Shown in pieces: positions 43,344-52,713 of a DNA stretch of 64,000 bases. The stretch is from Paracidovorax konjaci (GTDB lineage Bacteria > Pseudomonadota > Gammaproteobacteria > Burkholderiales > Burkholderiaceae_C), in the NCBI RefSeq assembly GCF_900112675.1, contig NZ_FOMQ01000015.1, positions 1 through 64,000 on the forward strand. The letters run 5' to 3'. The stretch's first letter is position 1; every line of letters starts with the position of its first letter. The translations under genes were made by a program, and so were the position numbers. The notes under the pieces were generated by a model. That model saw only the letters and a list, made by a program, of their open reading frames with translations, ran no database searches and had not been told where the DNA came from.

Positions 43344-44723
43344 TCAGCGCGAGGCCGCCGGGGCCGGGGCAGGTGCCGACGCAGACGCGGGCACGGAGGC
43401 CGGCGCTGCCGCGGCCGCAGAAGAAGCGGCCGGCGTTCCTGGCGCGGCGGCGCCGCCGCTGCTGCCACTGCCGCCCTGCGGCTTGATCTGCACCTCCACG
43501 GGCTTGACCGTGTCGCCCACCTTGATGCGCTGCAGCCCGTCCACCACGATGCGGTCGCCCGCGGCCAGGCCCGCCGTTGCCGCCCAGCGGTTGCCCACGG
43601 CCGCGCCCACCTGGATGCCGCGGCGCTCCACCTTGTCCTGCGCGCCCACCACCAGCACGCTCGCGTTGCCGGCGGTGTCGCGCGTCACGCCCTGCTGGGG
43701 CACGAGCAGCGCCTGCTCGTTCACGCCCGTCTCCAGCACCGCGCGCACGTACATGCCGGGCATCAGCAGCCCGTCGGGGTTGGGCACCACGCCGCGCAGC
43801 GTGATCGCGCCCGTGGTCGGGTTCACGGTCACGCCGCTGAACTGCAGCCGGCCCGGCTGCGCGTAGGTGCTGCCGTCCTCCAGCTTGAGGCGGATACGCG
43901 CCTGGCCCTCGCCGGCGCGCTGCAGGCGGCCCTGGGCGAGGTCGTTCTTCCAGCGCAGCACTTCGGTGCTGGACTGCGTGACGTCGACATAGAGCGTGTC
44001 CACCTGCGAGACGGTGGTGAGCGCGGTCGTCTGGCTGGCCGTGACCAGCGCCCCCGGCGTCACCGTGGAGATGGCGGTGCGGCCCGAGATGGGCGCCTTG
44101 ATGCGGGTGTAGCCCAGGTTGATGCGTGCCGTCTCCACGGCCGCGCGCGCCACGGCCACGTCCGAGCGCGCCTGCTGGGCCGTGGCCTGGCTGTCGTCGG
44201 CCACCTGGCGGCTCACGGCCTCGATCTTCGCCAGCTCGGCATTGCGCCGCGCGTTCGATTCCGCCGAGCCGGCCGTGGCCTGCGCGCGGCCCAGCGAGGC
44301 CTCGGCGCTTGCCAGGGCGGCCTCGAAGGGCGCGGGGTCGAGCTGGTAGAGCACCTGGCCGGCCTTCACGTCGGCCCCCTCGGTGAAGAGGCGCTTCTGC
44401 ACGATGCCCCCCACCTGCGGGCGGATCTCGGCCACCAGGTAGGCGCTGGTGCGGCCGGGCAGCTCGGTCGTCACCGACTGGCGCTCGGGCTGCAGCGTGA
44501 CCACGCCCACTTCCACCGGGCCGCGCGGCGCGGGCTTGGCCGCCTTGTCCGAACAGCCGGACAGCAGCAGCGCCCCGGCGGCGAATGCCGTGGCCAGCGC
44601 CCAAGCGCCGCGGCGCCGCGCGGCGGGGGCGGCGGCAGGGCGGGACGGATCGGGGGCGGCGCAGCGGGGAAGGGCAGGGAAGGCAGGGCGGAGGAATTCG
44701 GGGCGTGGGTGCGTGGGATTCAT
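43344..44723 (-). CDS. RND efflux periplasmic adaptor lipoprotein (AcrA/MexA type)
   Basis: 459-residue membrane fusion protein. A long N-terminal arm leads to the lipobox LLLSGC (Cys about 57). The barrel-sandwich/lipoyl segment EIRPQVGGIVQKRLFTEG, a hairpin of Ala/Arg-rich helices and YTRIKAPISGR follow. An Ala/Pro-rich tail ends the chain. First gene of the operon, 12 bp before the pump. The start at 44723 gives an unusually long pre-lipobox region; a downstream start is possible. Confidence 0.93.
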   Translation of the reverse strand: MNPTHPRPEFLRPAFPALPRCAAPDPSRPAAAPAARRRGAWALATAFAAGALLLSGCSDKAAKPAPRGPVEVGVVTLQPERQSVTTELPGRTSAYLVAEIRPQVGGIVQKRLFTEGADVKAGQVLYQLDPAPFEAALASAEASLGRAQATAGSAESNARRNAELAKIEAVSRQVADDSQATAQQARSDVAVARAAVETARINLGYTRIKAPISGRTAISTVTPGALVTASQTTALTTVSQVDTLYVDVTQSSTEVLRWKNDLAQGRLQRAGEGQARIRLKLEDGSTYAQPGRLQFSGVTVNPTTGAITLRGVVPNPDGLLMPGMYVRAVLETGVNEQALLVPQQGVTRDTAGNASVLVVGAQDKVERRGIQVGAAVGNRWAATAGLAAGDRIVVDGLQRIKVGDTVKPVEVQIKPQGGSGSSGGAAAPGTPAASSAAAAAPASVPASASAPAPAPAASR

Positions 44724-45050
44724 GGCGAGCGCTGCAGGGTGTGGGCGGATTCTGCCGGGCGAATGAAAACGGCTTGTGAAGCTGGACGGCGGCCGTAAGG
44801 GTGTCCCATGCCGCCATGCCGGCGGCCGGGGGCTGCCTCGGTGCGGCACGGCCGGCCCTGCGCAGCCCCCGCGGGGGGGGGCCGGAGCCCCACGGCACGG
44901 GGCCGTTTGCAAGATGGACGCTATGTGACACATTTTCCCGATGAATGTATCCAATTGCATCAATCCCAGGAAGCGGCCATAACAGCGTGCCGCCCCGGTT
45001 CCGCACCGCGGCATTTCCGCACGACCCTCTCCCAAGGAAGGCTTTGCTCC
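44724..45050. other. Divergent intergenic region, efflux operon / chemoreceptor
   Basis: 327 bp. 44865-44910 contains G/C homopolymer-rich palindromic DNA. 44910-45000 is less GC-rich and probably holds the chemoreceptor promoter. No clear sigma-28 box or operator palindrome was seen. Confidence 0.45.
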
Positions 45051-46721
45051 ATGCGCGTCAACCACCCCGTCACGTCCCGCGAGTACCCGTTCCCCCACGG
45101 GGAAACCCTGGTCTCCACCACCGACCTGCAGGGGCGCATCCTCTACTGCAACCCCATGTTCGTGGAGGTGAGCGGCTACGAGCATGCCGAGCTGCTCGGC
45201 CAGCCGCACAACATGATCCGCCACCCCGACATGCCGCCCGAGGCCTTCCGCGACATGTGGGAGACCATCGCCGCCGGGCTGCCCTGGTCGGCCGCCGTGA
45301 AGAACCGCCGCAAGGACGGCGACCACTACTGGGTGATGGCCAACGTCACGCCGCTGATGGAAGACGGCCGCCCGGTGGGCTACATGTCGGTGCGCACCGA
45401 GGCCACGCGCGAGCAGATCGAAGGGGCCGACGCGCTCTACGGCCGCATGCGTGCCGAGCAGCAGGCCGGGCGGCCCGTGCACGTGCTGCGGCGCGGCCGG
45501 CTGGTGCGCCGCAACTGGGCCGGGCGCCTGGCCGGTGCGCTGGACTTCGGCCTGGGCGGCAAGGTGGCCATGGCCTTCGCGGCGGCGTGGGCCGCCGCCT
45601 TCCTGGCGGGGCTGGTGGACGGCGAGCAGGGCGCGTTCTCGGCCCTGGCCTGGCTGGCGGCGGCCGCGGTGGCGGCGGTGGCCTTCGCCTACGTGCGGCG
45701 CGCGGCCGTGCTGCCGCTGGCGGCCCTGGTGACCGCGGCCAACCGCATGGCGGCCGGCGACCTCACGCAGAGCCTGCGCGTCACGCGCTCCGACCTCATG
45801 GGCGAGCTGCAGCAGGCGCTGGCGCAGCTCAACGTGAACCTGCTGTCCATCGTGCGCGACGCCCGCCAGGAGAGCGACAAGATGCGCCTGTCGAGCCGCG
45901 AGATCGCGCAGGGCAACCAGCACCTGTCCTCGCGCACCGAGAACCAGGCCAGCAACCTGCAGCAGACCGCCGCGTCGATGGAGGAGATCACCGGCACCGT
46001 CAAGCAGACCGCCGAATCGGCGCGCCAGGCGAGCGACCTCGCGCAGCAGGCCACCGGCGTGGCCGAGCGCACGAGCGGCGCCGTGGACGACGTGGCCGCC
46101 ACCATGCGCGAGATCCAGGCGTCGTCCGGCCGCATCGGCGAGATCACCCGGCTCATCGACTCCATCGCCTTCCAGACCAACATCCTCGCGCTGAACGCGG
46201 CCGTGGAGGCCGCGCGCGCGGGCGAGCACGGCCGGGGCTTCGCCGTGGTGGCGGCCGAGGTGCGCAGCCTCTCGCAGCGCACCCTGGAGGCCGCCAAGGA
46301 GATCCGCGGGCTGATCGACGAATCGGCCGCGCGCGTGGGCGAGGGCAACCAGCGCACCGACAGCGCGCGCAAGACCATGCAGGAGTCGCTGGGCCTCGTG
46401 CGCCGCGTGGGCGCGCTCATCGGCGAGATCCACGGCGCCTCCAGCGAGCAGCTCTCGGGCATCTCGCAGGTGAACGCCGCCGTGGCGCAACTGGACACCA
46501 TCACCCAGCAGAACGCCGCGCTGGTCGAGGAAAGCGCCGCCCTGGCGATGGAGCTGGAGCGGCAGGCGCAGACCGTCTCCGATGCGGTGCAGGTGTTCCG
46601 GCTCGAAGGCGGCACGGGCGGCCGGGCCCCCGCGCCCGACGCGGTGGCGCTGCGCCGCGCGGCCAAGGCCGCGGCCGCGCAGGCCCGGCCCGCCACGCCC
46701 GCGCTGGCCGCGCCGCGCTGA
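45051..46721 (+). CDS. Aer-type methyl-accepting chemotaxis protein with PAS
   Basis: 556 residues. The PAS domain (about 15-125: [20 protein letters not shown], later [17 protein letters not shown]) is the Aer signature for redox/FAD sensing. Two adjacent hydrophobic segments (about 172-225) and a short HAMP follow. The highly conserved receptor tip [20 protein letters not shown] is at about 375-395. A Pro/Ala-rich tail ends it, without a clear CheR-docking pentapeptide. An AAGGAAGG site precedes ATG 45051. It steers aerotaxis or energy taxis at the inner membrane. Confidence 0.92.
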   Translation: MRVNHPVTSREYPFPHGETLVSTTDLQGRILYCNPMFVEVSGYEHAELLGQPHNMIRHPDMPPEAFRDMWETIAAGLPWSAAVKNRRKDGDHYWVMANVTPLMEDGRPVGYMSVRTEATREQIEGADALYGRMRAEQQAGRPVHVLRRGRLVRRNWAGRLAGALDFGLGGKVAMAFAAAWAAAFLAGLVDGEQGAFSALAWLAAAAVAAVAFAYVRRAAVLPLAALVTAANRMAAGDLTQSLRVTRSDLMGELQQALAQLNVNLLSIVRDARQESDKMRLSSREIAQGNQHLSSRTENQASNLQQTAASMEEITGTVKQTAESARQASDLAQQATGVAERTSGAVDDVAATMREIQASSGRIGEITRLIDSIAFQTNILALNAAVEAARAGEHGRGFAVVAAEVRSLSQRTLEAAKEIRGLIDESAARVGEGNQRTDSARKTMQESLGLVRRVGALIGEIHGASSEQLSGISQVNAAVAQLDTITQQNAALVEESAALAMELERQAQTVSDAVQVFRLEGGTGGRAPAPDAVALRRAAKAAAAQARPATPALAAPR

Positions 46722-46945
46722 CCGGGCAGGCGGGCAAGCGGGCAGGGGCCGGGCACGCCGGACCCGCTGCCGGCCCGGCGGGGCCGTTTTTTGAAACCCT
46801 GTGTATCCACCCCGGCCGTGGCGGCGCCCGGCACGTTGCGGGCGGCGCGGCTTGGGCCGACACTGGCGCGGTGCGGCGGCGGCGCCCCCGCCGGCCCGCA
46901 CCGCACCGGAACGCATCGCAACGCACCACCAGCACGGGAGGCCCC

Positions 46946-47392
46946 ATGACCGCAGTCGCAGACATCCTCAGATCCAAGGCCCACCAGGAGGTCTTCACCA
47001 TCGCGCCGTCGGACTCGATGCTCGACGCCCTGCGCCTCATGGCCGACAAGGGCATCGGCGCGCTGCTCGTGATGGACGGCGGCGCCATCGCCGGCATCGT
47101 CACCGAGCGCGACTACGCCCGCAAGGTGGCGCTGCTGGGCCGCACCTCGGGCGACACCCGCGTGGCCGACGTGATGACGCGCGCCGTGCGCTTCGTGCGG
47201 CCCACGCAGGCGAGCGGCCAGTGCCTCGCCCTCATGAGCGAGAACCGCCTGCGCCACCTGCCCGTGGTCGAGGAGGACGGCACCCTGGCGGGCCTGATCT
47301 CCATCGGCGACCTCGTGAAGGACGTGATCTCCGAGCAGCAGTTCCTCATCGAGCAGATGGAGCAGTACATCACCGGGCAGCAGCGCGGGTGA
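46946..47392 (+). CDS. Tandem CBS domain protein
   Basis: 148 residues made of two CBS motifs (about 8-65, MLDALRLMADKGIGALLVMD; and 74-132, QCLALMSENRLRHLPVVEED). CBS pairs bind adenosyl ligands and act as energy or ligand sensors. A GGGAGG site precedes the ATG. A short repeat lies 35 bp after the stop in the sense direction. No partner enzyme in the same unit. Confidence 0.9.
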   Translation: MTAVADILRSKAHQEVFTIAPSDSMLDALRLMADKGIGALLVMDGGAIAGIVTERDYARKVALLGRTSGDTRVADVMTRAVRFVRPTQASGQCLALMSENRLRHLPVVEEDGTLAGLISIGDLVKDVISEQQFLIEQMEQYITGQQRG

Positions 47393-47427
47393 TGCCGCCG
47401 GGGGATGGGTTCCTGTGGTTTTGGCTC

Positions 47428-47474
47428 CATGCCGCCGGATCCATTGCATTGTTTGCTATGTTCTAGATAGCAAT
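47428..47474 (+). repeat. Short dispersed repeat, copy 5
   Basis: CATGCCGCCGGATCCATTGC with a distal TTGCTAT...ATAGCAA hairpin. Sense orientation, 35 bp behind the CBS gene stop. Confidence 0.8.
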
Positions 47475-47480
47475 CTGGAA

Positions 47481-47507
47481 GGTGCCCGCGGCAAGGCGGC
47501 GGGCACC
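47481..47507. other. Perfect hairpin after short repeat copy 5
   Basis: GGTGCCCGC (47481-47489) and GCGGGCACC (47499-47507) pair perfectly. It lacks a T run; possibly a mRNA 3'-end stabiliser or a regulatory site ahead of trehalase. Confidence 0.4.
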
Positions 47508-47650
47508 GTGCGCGGGGCGCCGTCCGACGAAGCGCCGGCAGGTTTGTCGCATCGGGCGCGGTGCGGGGCTGGTGTCCAATGGGGCCATCTGCTCGGCCGT
47601 GAGGCGCCGGGCGCGCCCCGCCGCCTTCCACCGTGAACGAACCCTTGCGC

Positions 47651-49396
47651 ATGTCTGCCCAGCCCCAGCCCCCGTCCCAGCCTTCGCCAGAGACCCGCCC
47701 GCTGCACCTGCCCGAGCCCCCGGCGCCCATCGAGGGCGTGGGCCCCATCGACGCCACGCCCTCGGCGCGCACCGCTGCGGCGATGCGCATGCCGCAGCCG
47801 GACACGCGCTCGCCGGCCGACCGCTACGAGGAGCTGTTCGTCGAAGTGCAGCGCCAGCGCGTGTTCGGCGATTCCAAGACCTTCGTCGATTGCGCGCCCA
47901 AGGCCACGCCCGAATCCATCCTCGCGGCCTACCGCGCGGAGCGCGGCGACGCCGGCTTCGACCTGCGCGCCTTCGTGCACCGGCATTTCGTGCCGCAGGC
48001 GCCGGGCTGCGACCACTCCACCGCGCCGCCGGGCCTGCCGCTCGCCGCGCACATCGACGCGCTCTGGGACGAACTCGCCCGCCACCCCGCGCACCATCCC
48101 GCGCGCGGCTCCCTGCTGGAGCTGCCGCACGCCTACGTCGTGCCGGGCGGCCGCTTCGTGGAGATGTACTACTGGGATTCGTACTTCACGATGCTGGGCC
48201 TCTCGCGCAGCGGCCGGCCGCGGCTGCTGCACGCGATGACCGACAACTTCGCCTACCTGATCGACACCTACGGCCACGTGCCCAACGGCACGCGCACCTA
48301 CTACCTGAGCCGCTCGCAGCCCCCCGTGTTCGCGCTCATGGCCGCGCTCTGCGAATCCTGCGACGGCCAGGGCGAGCAGCGCTACCTGCCGCAGATGCTG
48401 CGCGAATACGCCTTCTGGATGGACGGCGCCCAGGGCCTGTCCGCGGGCACGGCGCACCGGCGCGTGGTGGCGCTGCCGGACGGCAGCGTGCTCAACCGCT
48501 ACTGGGACGACCGCGACTCCCCGCGCGAGGAAGCCTGGCGCGAGGACCGCGAAACCGCCGCCGCCTGCAGCCGCCCAGCCGCCGAGGTGTACCGCGACCT
48601 GCGCGCGGCCGCCGAATCGGGGTGGGACTTCAGCTCGCGCTGGCTGGACGACGGCCACGGCGCGGCCACGCGCACCGCGGGCCTGGCCAGCATCTGCACC
48701 ACGCGCATCCTGCCGGTGGACCTGAACGCGCTGCTGCACGCGAGCGAGGCCGCCATCGCGCGCCTCTCGCGCAGCGCGGGCGACGAAGCCACCGCGCGCG
48801 ACTTCGACGCCCGCGCCGCGCGCCGCGCCGACGCCATGGCGCGCGTGCTGTGGAACGACGAGGCCGGCGCCTTCCTCGACTACGACTGGCAGAACGCCCG
48901 CCCGCGCCCCGCGCTCACCGCCGCCACCGTGGTGCCGCTTTTCACGGGCACCGCCACGCCCGCCCAGGCCCGCGCCCTGGCCGCCACCGTGCGCCGCCGC
49001 CTGCTGGTGCGCGGCGGCCTCGCCACCACCGAGACCGCCAGCGGCGAGCAGTGGGACCGGCCCAACGGCTGGGCCCCGCTGCAGTGGATGGGCGCCGAAG
49101 GCTTCCAGCGCTATGCCGCCCAAGACCCGGCCTGCGGCGAGCTGGCCCGGGACATCCGCGAGCGCTGGCTCACCACCGTGCGCGATGTCTATGCCCGCGA
49201 GGGCAAGCTCGTGGAGAAATACTCGCTGTGCGAACGCAACCAGGACACCTCGGTCGGCGGCGATGGCGGCGAATACCCGCTGCAGGACGGGTTCGGGTGG
49301 ACGAACGGGGTGGTGCGGGGCTGGCTGGACGATCCGGTGTGGCGACGGCCAGTGGCGCCCGCGGCCCCGCAGGGCGCCGCTGCCGCAGGCCGCTGA
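47651..49396 (+). CDS. Trehalase (GH37)
   Basis: 581 residues from ATG 47651 (GTG 47633 is an alternative). Both GH37 signatures are visible: PGGRFVEMYYWDSYF and QWDRPNGWAPLQ. It hydrolyses alpha,alpha-trehalose to glucose. The N-terminus is Pro-rich and has no signal peptide, so a cytoplasmic TreF-like enzyme is more likely than the periplasmic TreA. An RDSPREEAWRED region with catalytic acidic residues follows. No transport or regulatory genes adjoin it. Confidence 0.93.
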   Translation: MSAQPQPPSQPSPETRPLHLPEPPAPIEGVGPIDATPSARTAAAMRMPQPDTRSPADRYEELFVEVQRQRVFGDSKTFVDCAPKATPESILAAYRAERGDAGFDLRAFVHRHFVPQAPGCDHSTAPPGLPLAAHIDALWDELARHPAHHPARGSLLELPHAYVVPGGRFVEMYYWDSYFTMLGLSRSGRPRLLHAMTDNFAYLIDTYGHVPNGTRTYYLSRSQPPVFALMAALCESCDGQGEQRYLPQMLREYAFWMDGAQGLSAGTAHRRVVALPDGSVLNRYWDDRDSPREEAWREDRETAAACSRPAAEVYRDLRAAAESGWDFSSRWLDDGHGAATRTAGLASICTTRILPVDLNALLHASEAAIARLSRSAGDEATARDFDARAARRADAMARVLWNDEAGAFLDYDWQNARPRPALTAATVVPLFTGTATPAQARALAATVRRRLLVRGGLATTETASGEQWDRPNGWAPLQWMGAEGFQRYAAQDPACGELARDIRERWLTTVRDVYAREGKLVEKYSLCERNQDTSVGGDGGEYPLQDGFGWTNGVVRGWLDDPVWRRPVAPAAPQGAAAAGR

Positions 49397-49408
49397 AGCG
49401 CGCGCCGG

Positions 49409-50389
49409 TCAGCGGTCCAGCGCCACCACCGTGTCTTCTTCGGCCGCCGCGCAGCCGGCAGGGGTGACCAGCTCCGGCCGGTCCGGCGTCCAGCCCCGGT
49501 GCACCACGGCCCGCCGCGTGTCGTGGCAGAGGCCGATGCGCTGCGCGCCGGGCACCTGGCGCCGCGCGAATTCCTCGATGTCGCGCGGCAGGCTCGTGCG
49601 CCATCGCAGCGCCTGGATGTCCTGCAGAGGGTGGTCGTCCACATGCACGAGCGGTGCGAAATGCGCCGCGAACATCAGCGCGTGCGAGCCTGCCGGTAGC
49701 GGCTGCGGTGCATAGCCCTGTGCGCGCAGCCAGCGCTGGGCCTGCGCCCGGGGAGTGAGCGGTGGGTCCGCGCTCTCCCCGCTGCCCCACGGAGCCCACG
49801 CGCGGGCCAGCATCTCCGCAACCCACTGGTTGCAGTTCTGGTAGCGCGTGCTGAACGCATAGGCGTTGGCGCTGTAGTCCTGCGCCAGCAGCGAGAGCGC
49901 CGTGTCCCGGTCGCGCGCAACGCGCTCCAGGGCGGCGCCGGCCGGCCCCGGCAGCAGCACCACGGCCACGTGGCCCGCGCGCACGCCGTCAGCGCCCAGC
50001 ACGAATCCCGGCAGCCCCTGGTCGTAGATGCGCGGGCGGGCGACATCGCATGCGTAATAGAGTTGGCGCACGGACCAGCGGCCGGTCTCTGGCGACCGCA
50101 GTGCGATGCCGGCGTGCGAATACAGCACGCCGAATCGGCCCAGGTCCATGCCGGAACGGGCAATCAGCGCCACCGTCTGGCCCGAGTCGTCCAGCGCCTG
50201 CTGCACCGCGGCGGCGAAGCGCAGGCGCCGGTCCTGCTCGGCCACCCCCGCCTCCTGCGGGCGTTCACACAGGCCCCAGGTGCCCGCGTAGGCAGGGCGC
50301 GAGCCGGCAGTGCCCAGGACGGCGCCCGCCGCCAGCGCCGATAAGGCTGCCCGGCGAAGCAACGGCCGCAGGCACCTCGCGCCGGCCAT
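49409..50389 (-). CDS. Exported DUF2145-family protein
   Basis: 326 residues with a signal peptide ending near AGSRPAYA. The body contains Cys-rich, NlpC/P60-like pieces (YSHAGIALRSP, YQNCNQWVAEML) that suggest a papain-like fold: a Cys in NCNQW and an upstream SHAG His region. The family is DUF2145, function unknown. The ATG overlaps the preceding gene's stop (TGATG at 50389), so it is cotranscribed with the 150-residue exported protein. It lies convergent with trehalase. Confidence 0.75.
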   Translation of the reverse strand: MAGARCLRPLLRRAALSALAAGAVLGTAGSRPAYAGTWGLCERPQEAGVAEQDRRLRFAAAVQQALDDSGQTVALIARSGMDLGRFGVLYSHAGIALRSPETGRWSVRQLYYACDVARPRIYDQGLPGFVLGADGVRAGHVAVVLLPGPAGAALERVARDRDTALSLLAQDYSANAYAFSTRYQNCNQWVAEMLARAWAPWGSGESADPPLTPRAQAQRWLRAQGYAPQPLPAGSHALMFAAHFAPLVHVDDHPLQDIQALRWRTSLPRDIEEFARRQVPGAQRIGLCHDTRRAVVHRGWTPDRPELVTPAGCAAAEEDTVVALDR

Positions 50390-50841
50390 CAGAGCGGCAC
50401 GGCGGTGTCCAGGCCGCTCGCCCACGCATCGTCCAGCACGAGGAAGAACGCCTCACGCGTCTCCGCGCGGGCGAACTCCACGCCGTACGGCCGGGAACTC
50501 GCCCGCACCCTGTCGCCCACGGCCAGCGCCCGCCCGCCCTGGGCCGCGCGCGGCAGGGTGAGCAGGAATTCGTCGTCCGCGGCACGCAGTGTGAGGCGCG
50601 CCTTGTCCGGCTGGCCGGCCACCTCGGCGACCTGCACGACGCGGTACTCGCCCTCGGACAGCTTCCGGCCGCGGTCCGGGCCGCCGCTGGAGCGGCCGAT
50701 GGAATCCGACGCGCTGGAGGCGGAGGAGCCCGCGCTGGACGCGAGCGAAGTGAACAGTTCCGCATGCCCGGACAACGGCAGCAGGCAGGCGGCCAGCAGC
50801 GCGGCGGCGGTGGCGCGCGGGCACAGGGAAAGGTGTTTCAT
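50389..50841 (-). CDS. Small exported protein of unknown function
   Basis: 150 residues with a clear signal peptide (ATAAALLAACLLPLSGHA). The mature part is Ser-rich, then a beta-rich domain (EYRVVQVAEVAGQPDKARLT). I do not recognise it beyond similarity in style to proteins that accompany DUF2145 genes. Overlaps the downstream DUF2145 gene by one base. Confidence 0.7.
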   Translation of the reverse strand: MKHLSLCPRATAAALLAACLLPLSGHAELFTSLASSAGSSASSASDSIGRSSGGPDRGRKLSEGEYRVVQVAEVAGQPDKARLTLRAADDEFLLTLPRAAQGGRALAVGDRVRASSRPYGVEFARAETREAFFLVLDDAWASGLDTAVPL

Positions 50842-50953
50842 GGAAGGCCTCGGTGGTGGTGGCCCCGGGCGCCGGCACGGCGCGTGGGAACGGTGGAATC
50901 GGGAAAAAGAAGAACAGGAAGCACGGGAGCGGCCTTGGGGGCCTGCCCGCCCT

Positions 50954-51637
50954 TCAGCGGAATTGCGCGAGCAGTTCGTCGGCGCCTTTTTCGATGCCGG
51001 CCTGCGCCGCGTCCATCGTGCCCAGCGTCGCGGCGATGTTCAGCGCGTTCGGGTATTGCCGTGTCACGAAGGCATCGAGCAGCGCGCCGCTCGGCGCATC
51101 GAAGATCTCCACCGCATAGCTCACCGAGCCCGTGAACGTGCCTTCCTTGCCGCGCAGCCCCTGCACCAGGTTGTAGGGTCCGCCCGCGAGGTCGAAGCGC
51201 GTCACGGTGCTGAGGCCCCGCGTGGTGGATTTCGCGCCGGTCAGCGTCAGGCGCAGCCGCAGGGTGCCGGGCGTGGGGCGGTCCACGATCCGGAAGCGCG
51301 TGGCGAGCCGGGCGGTGAACTGGTTGCGCAGGTAGTCGGCCAGCGCATAGCGGGCCGTCTCCGGCACGTCCTCGAACTGCTGGTCAGGCCCGCGGTACAC
51401 CGTCACCGGGTCGATGATCAGCCGGGAATAGCCGCGCCAGTCCGGCGCCGGCGCGCCCGACACCGCGCGGTACGGGATGCGGCCCGTGGTGTCCTGCGGG
51501 TTGGGGCGCAGCCATTGCGAGGACTGCAGCTCGGTGTAGGGCACGGGCTGCGTGGCGGTGGCGCAGCCCGCGAGCAAAGCGCAGGTGAGCCAGGGCACGG
51601 CGCGCGCGAAGGGGGTGGAAAGAACGGGGAGCGGCAT
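50954..51637 (-). CDS. DUF3313-type lipoprotein
   Basis: 227-residue predicted lipoprotein (lipobox LLAGC, Cys about 22). Mature domain: DWRGYSRLIIDPVTVYRGPD and YALADYLRNQFTARL, typical of DUF3313 outer-membrane lipoproteins of unknown function. Divergent from the TetR gene across a 230-bp region holding two operator-like palindromes, so it is probably a TetR target. The start at 51637 fits the signal; longer upstream frames are rejected. Confidence 0.78.
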   Translation of the reverse strand: MPLPVLSTPFARAVPWLTCALLAGCATATQPVPYTELQSSQWLRPNPQDTTGRIPYRAVSGAPAPDWRGYSRLIIDPVTVYRGPDQQFEDVPETARYALADYLRNQFTARLATRFRIVDRPTPGTLRLRLTLTGAKSTTRGLSTVTRFDLAGGPYNLVQGLRGKEGTFTGSVSYAVEIFDAPSGALLDAFVTRQYPNALNIAATLGTMDAAQAGIEKGADELLAQFR

Positions 51638-51770
51638 GCGGATCGGTCTCCAGGACAAGGGACGGGAGCCGCCCGGGCACGGGTGCGCCGGCGGGCGGGA
51701 GGCAGCCTGTACCATGCCCCGAGGCGCCCGCCCCTGGAACGGAAGGGCGCACAGACAACGGCATGGCTTA

Positions 51771-51794
51771 AAACTGAACAGGTCTGTACGGTTT
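51771..51794. promoter_or_regulatory. TetR operator candidate O1
   Basis: Imperfect palindrome AAACTGAACAG-GT-CTGTACGGTTT (pattern AAACYGWACAG/CTGTWCRGTTT). It lies between the divergent DUF3313 and TetR genes and overlaps a TAGTAT -10-like hexamer (51794-51799). Confidence 0.6.
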
Positions 51795-51825
51795 AGTATT
51801 GCCCGTGCCGCCGTGCCCTGTCAAG

Positions 51826-51851
51826 AAAACAGTACAGGGTTGTTCAGTTTT
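51826..51851. promoter_or_regulatory. TetR operator candidate O2
   Basis: Second palindromic site of the same family (AAAACAGTACA ... TGTTCAGTTTT). 51832-51851 matches the reverse complement of O1 at 17 of 20 positions. It is located 16 bp before the TetR start, suiting autorepression. Confidence 0.6.
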
Positions 51852-51867
51852 GGCGACAGGAGAACGG

Positions 51868-52494
51868 ATGCGGGTGAGAACCCAGGCGAAGCGCGATGCG
51901 ATCGTGGAGGCGGCGGTGGCGCTGTTCGAAGAAGCCGGCTACGAGGCCGCATCGATGAACGAACTCGCCAAGCGGGTAGGGGGCTCCAAGGCCACGCTGT
52001 ACGGCTACTTTCCCTCCAAGGAGCAACTGCTGGTGGCGGTGGTCGAGCAGGTGGCCACGGGGCATCTGGCGCTTGCCGCCCGGCGGCTCGAAGAGGCCAT
52101 GGCCGCCGGCGCGGAGTTGCGCGGTGCGCTCACCGGCTTCGGCGACGCGGCGCTGCAGGTGCTGGCCAACGACCGCCACGCCATCGCCGTCTACCGCATG
52201 GTGCTGGCCGAGGCGGGCCGCTCCGACATCGGGCGCCTGTTCCACGAGGCCGGGCCGCGGCAGGGCATCGACACCCTCGCGCGGCTCATGCGATCCGAAA
52301 TGGAGGCGGGACGCGTACGGCCTGCCGATCCCCGCCTGCGCGCGACCCAGTTCCTGTCGCTGCTCACTGCGGAGATCGATGCCCGCATCTACGAACGTGA
52401 CCCCGTGCCCATGTCTCCGGCGCAGATCCACGGCACTGTGGAGCGGGCGGTGGAATTCTTCATGGCTGGGGCCGTACCCCATGGGGATGCATAG
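51868..52494 (+). CDS. TetR/AcrR-family regulator
   Basis: 208 residues. The N-terminal helix-turn-helix is clear (AIVEAAVALFEEAGYEAASM, then SKATLYGYFPSKEQLLVAVV), followed by an all-helical ligand domain of the AcrR_C type. ATG 51868 follows an AGGAG site; the longer frame to 51799 would read through operator O2 and is rejected. The two palindromes upstream support autoregulation and control of the divergent lipoprotein gene. Ligand unknown. Confidence 0.88.
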   Translation: MRVRTQAKRDAIVEAAVALFEEAGYEAASMNELAKRVGGSKATLYGYFPSKEQLLVAVVEQVATGHLALAARRLEEAMAAGAELRGALTGFGDAALQVLANDRHAIAVYRMVLAEAGRSDIGRLFHEAGPRQGIDTLARLMRSEMEAGRVRPADPRLRATQFLSLLTAEIDARIYERDPVPMSPAQIHGTVERAVEFFMAGAVPHGDA

Positions 52495-52506
52495 CCTTTG
52501 GGGCTA

Positions 52507-52553
52507 CATGCCGCCGGATTCATTGAATAGTTTGCTATTGTTTTCGTAGTGAT
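52507..52553 (+). repeat. Short dispersed repeat, copy 6
   Basis: CATGCCGCCGGATTCATTG then AATAG-TTTG-CTATT and a T-rich tail ending GTAGTGA, 12 bp after the TetR stop, sense. It forms a direct pair with copy 7, enclosing the HNH gene. Confidence 0.85.
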
Positions 52554-52713
52554 TTGAGCTTGGGCCGCAGCGGCGCCCTGCAGGGTGCCGGGGCCGCTCG
52601 TCGGCATGGTGTTCTTCCGCCGGGGACAGGCAAATCGCCGACCGCACAGCGGCCGGCAGGGCCGCGTCGCCCGCGCGGGCTTGCGGCCCAGGACATCCGC
52701 GATGCTCCGCGCC

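Noticed and set aside
40131-44798. Open plus-strand frame of 1555 codons opposite the RND operon
   Set aside because: Antisense shadow of three clearly homologous efflux genes.
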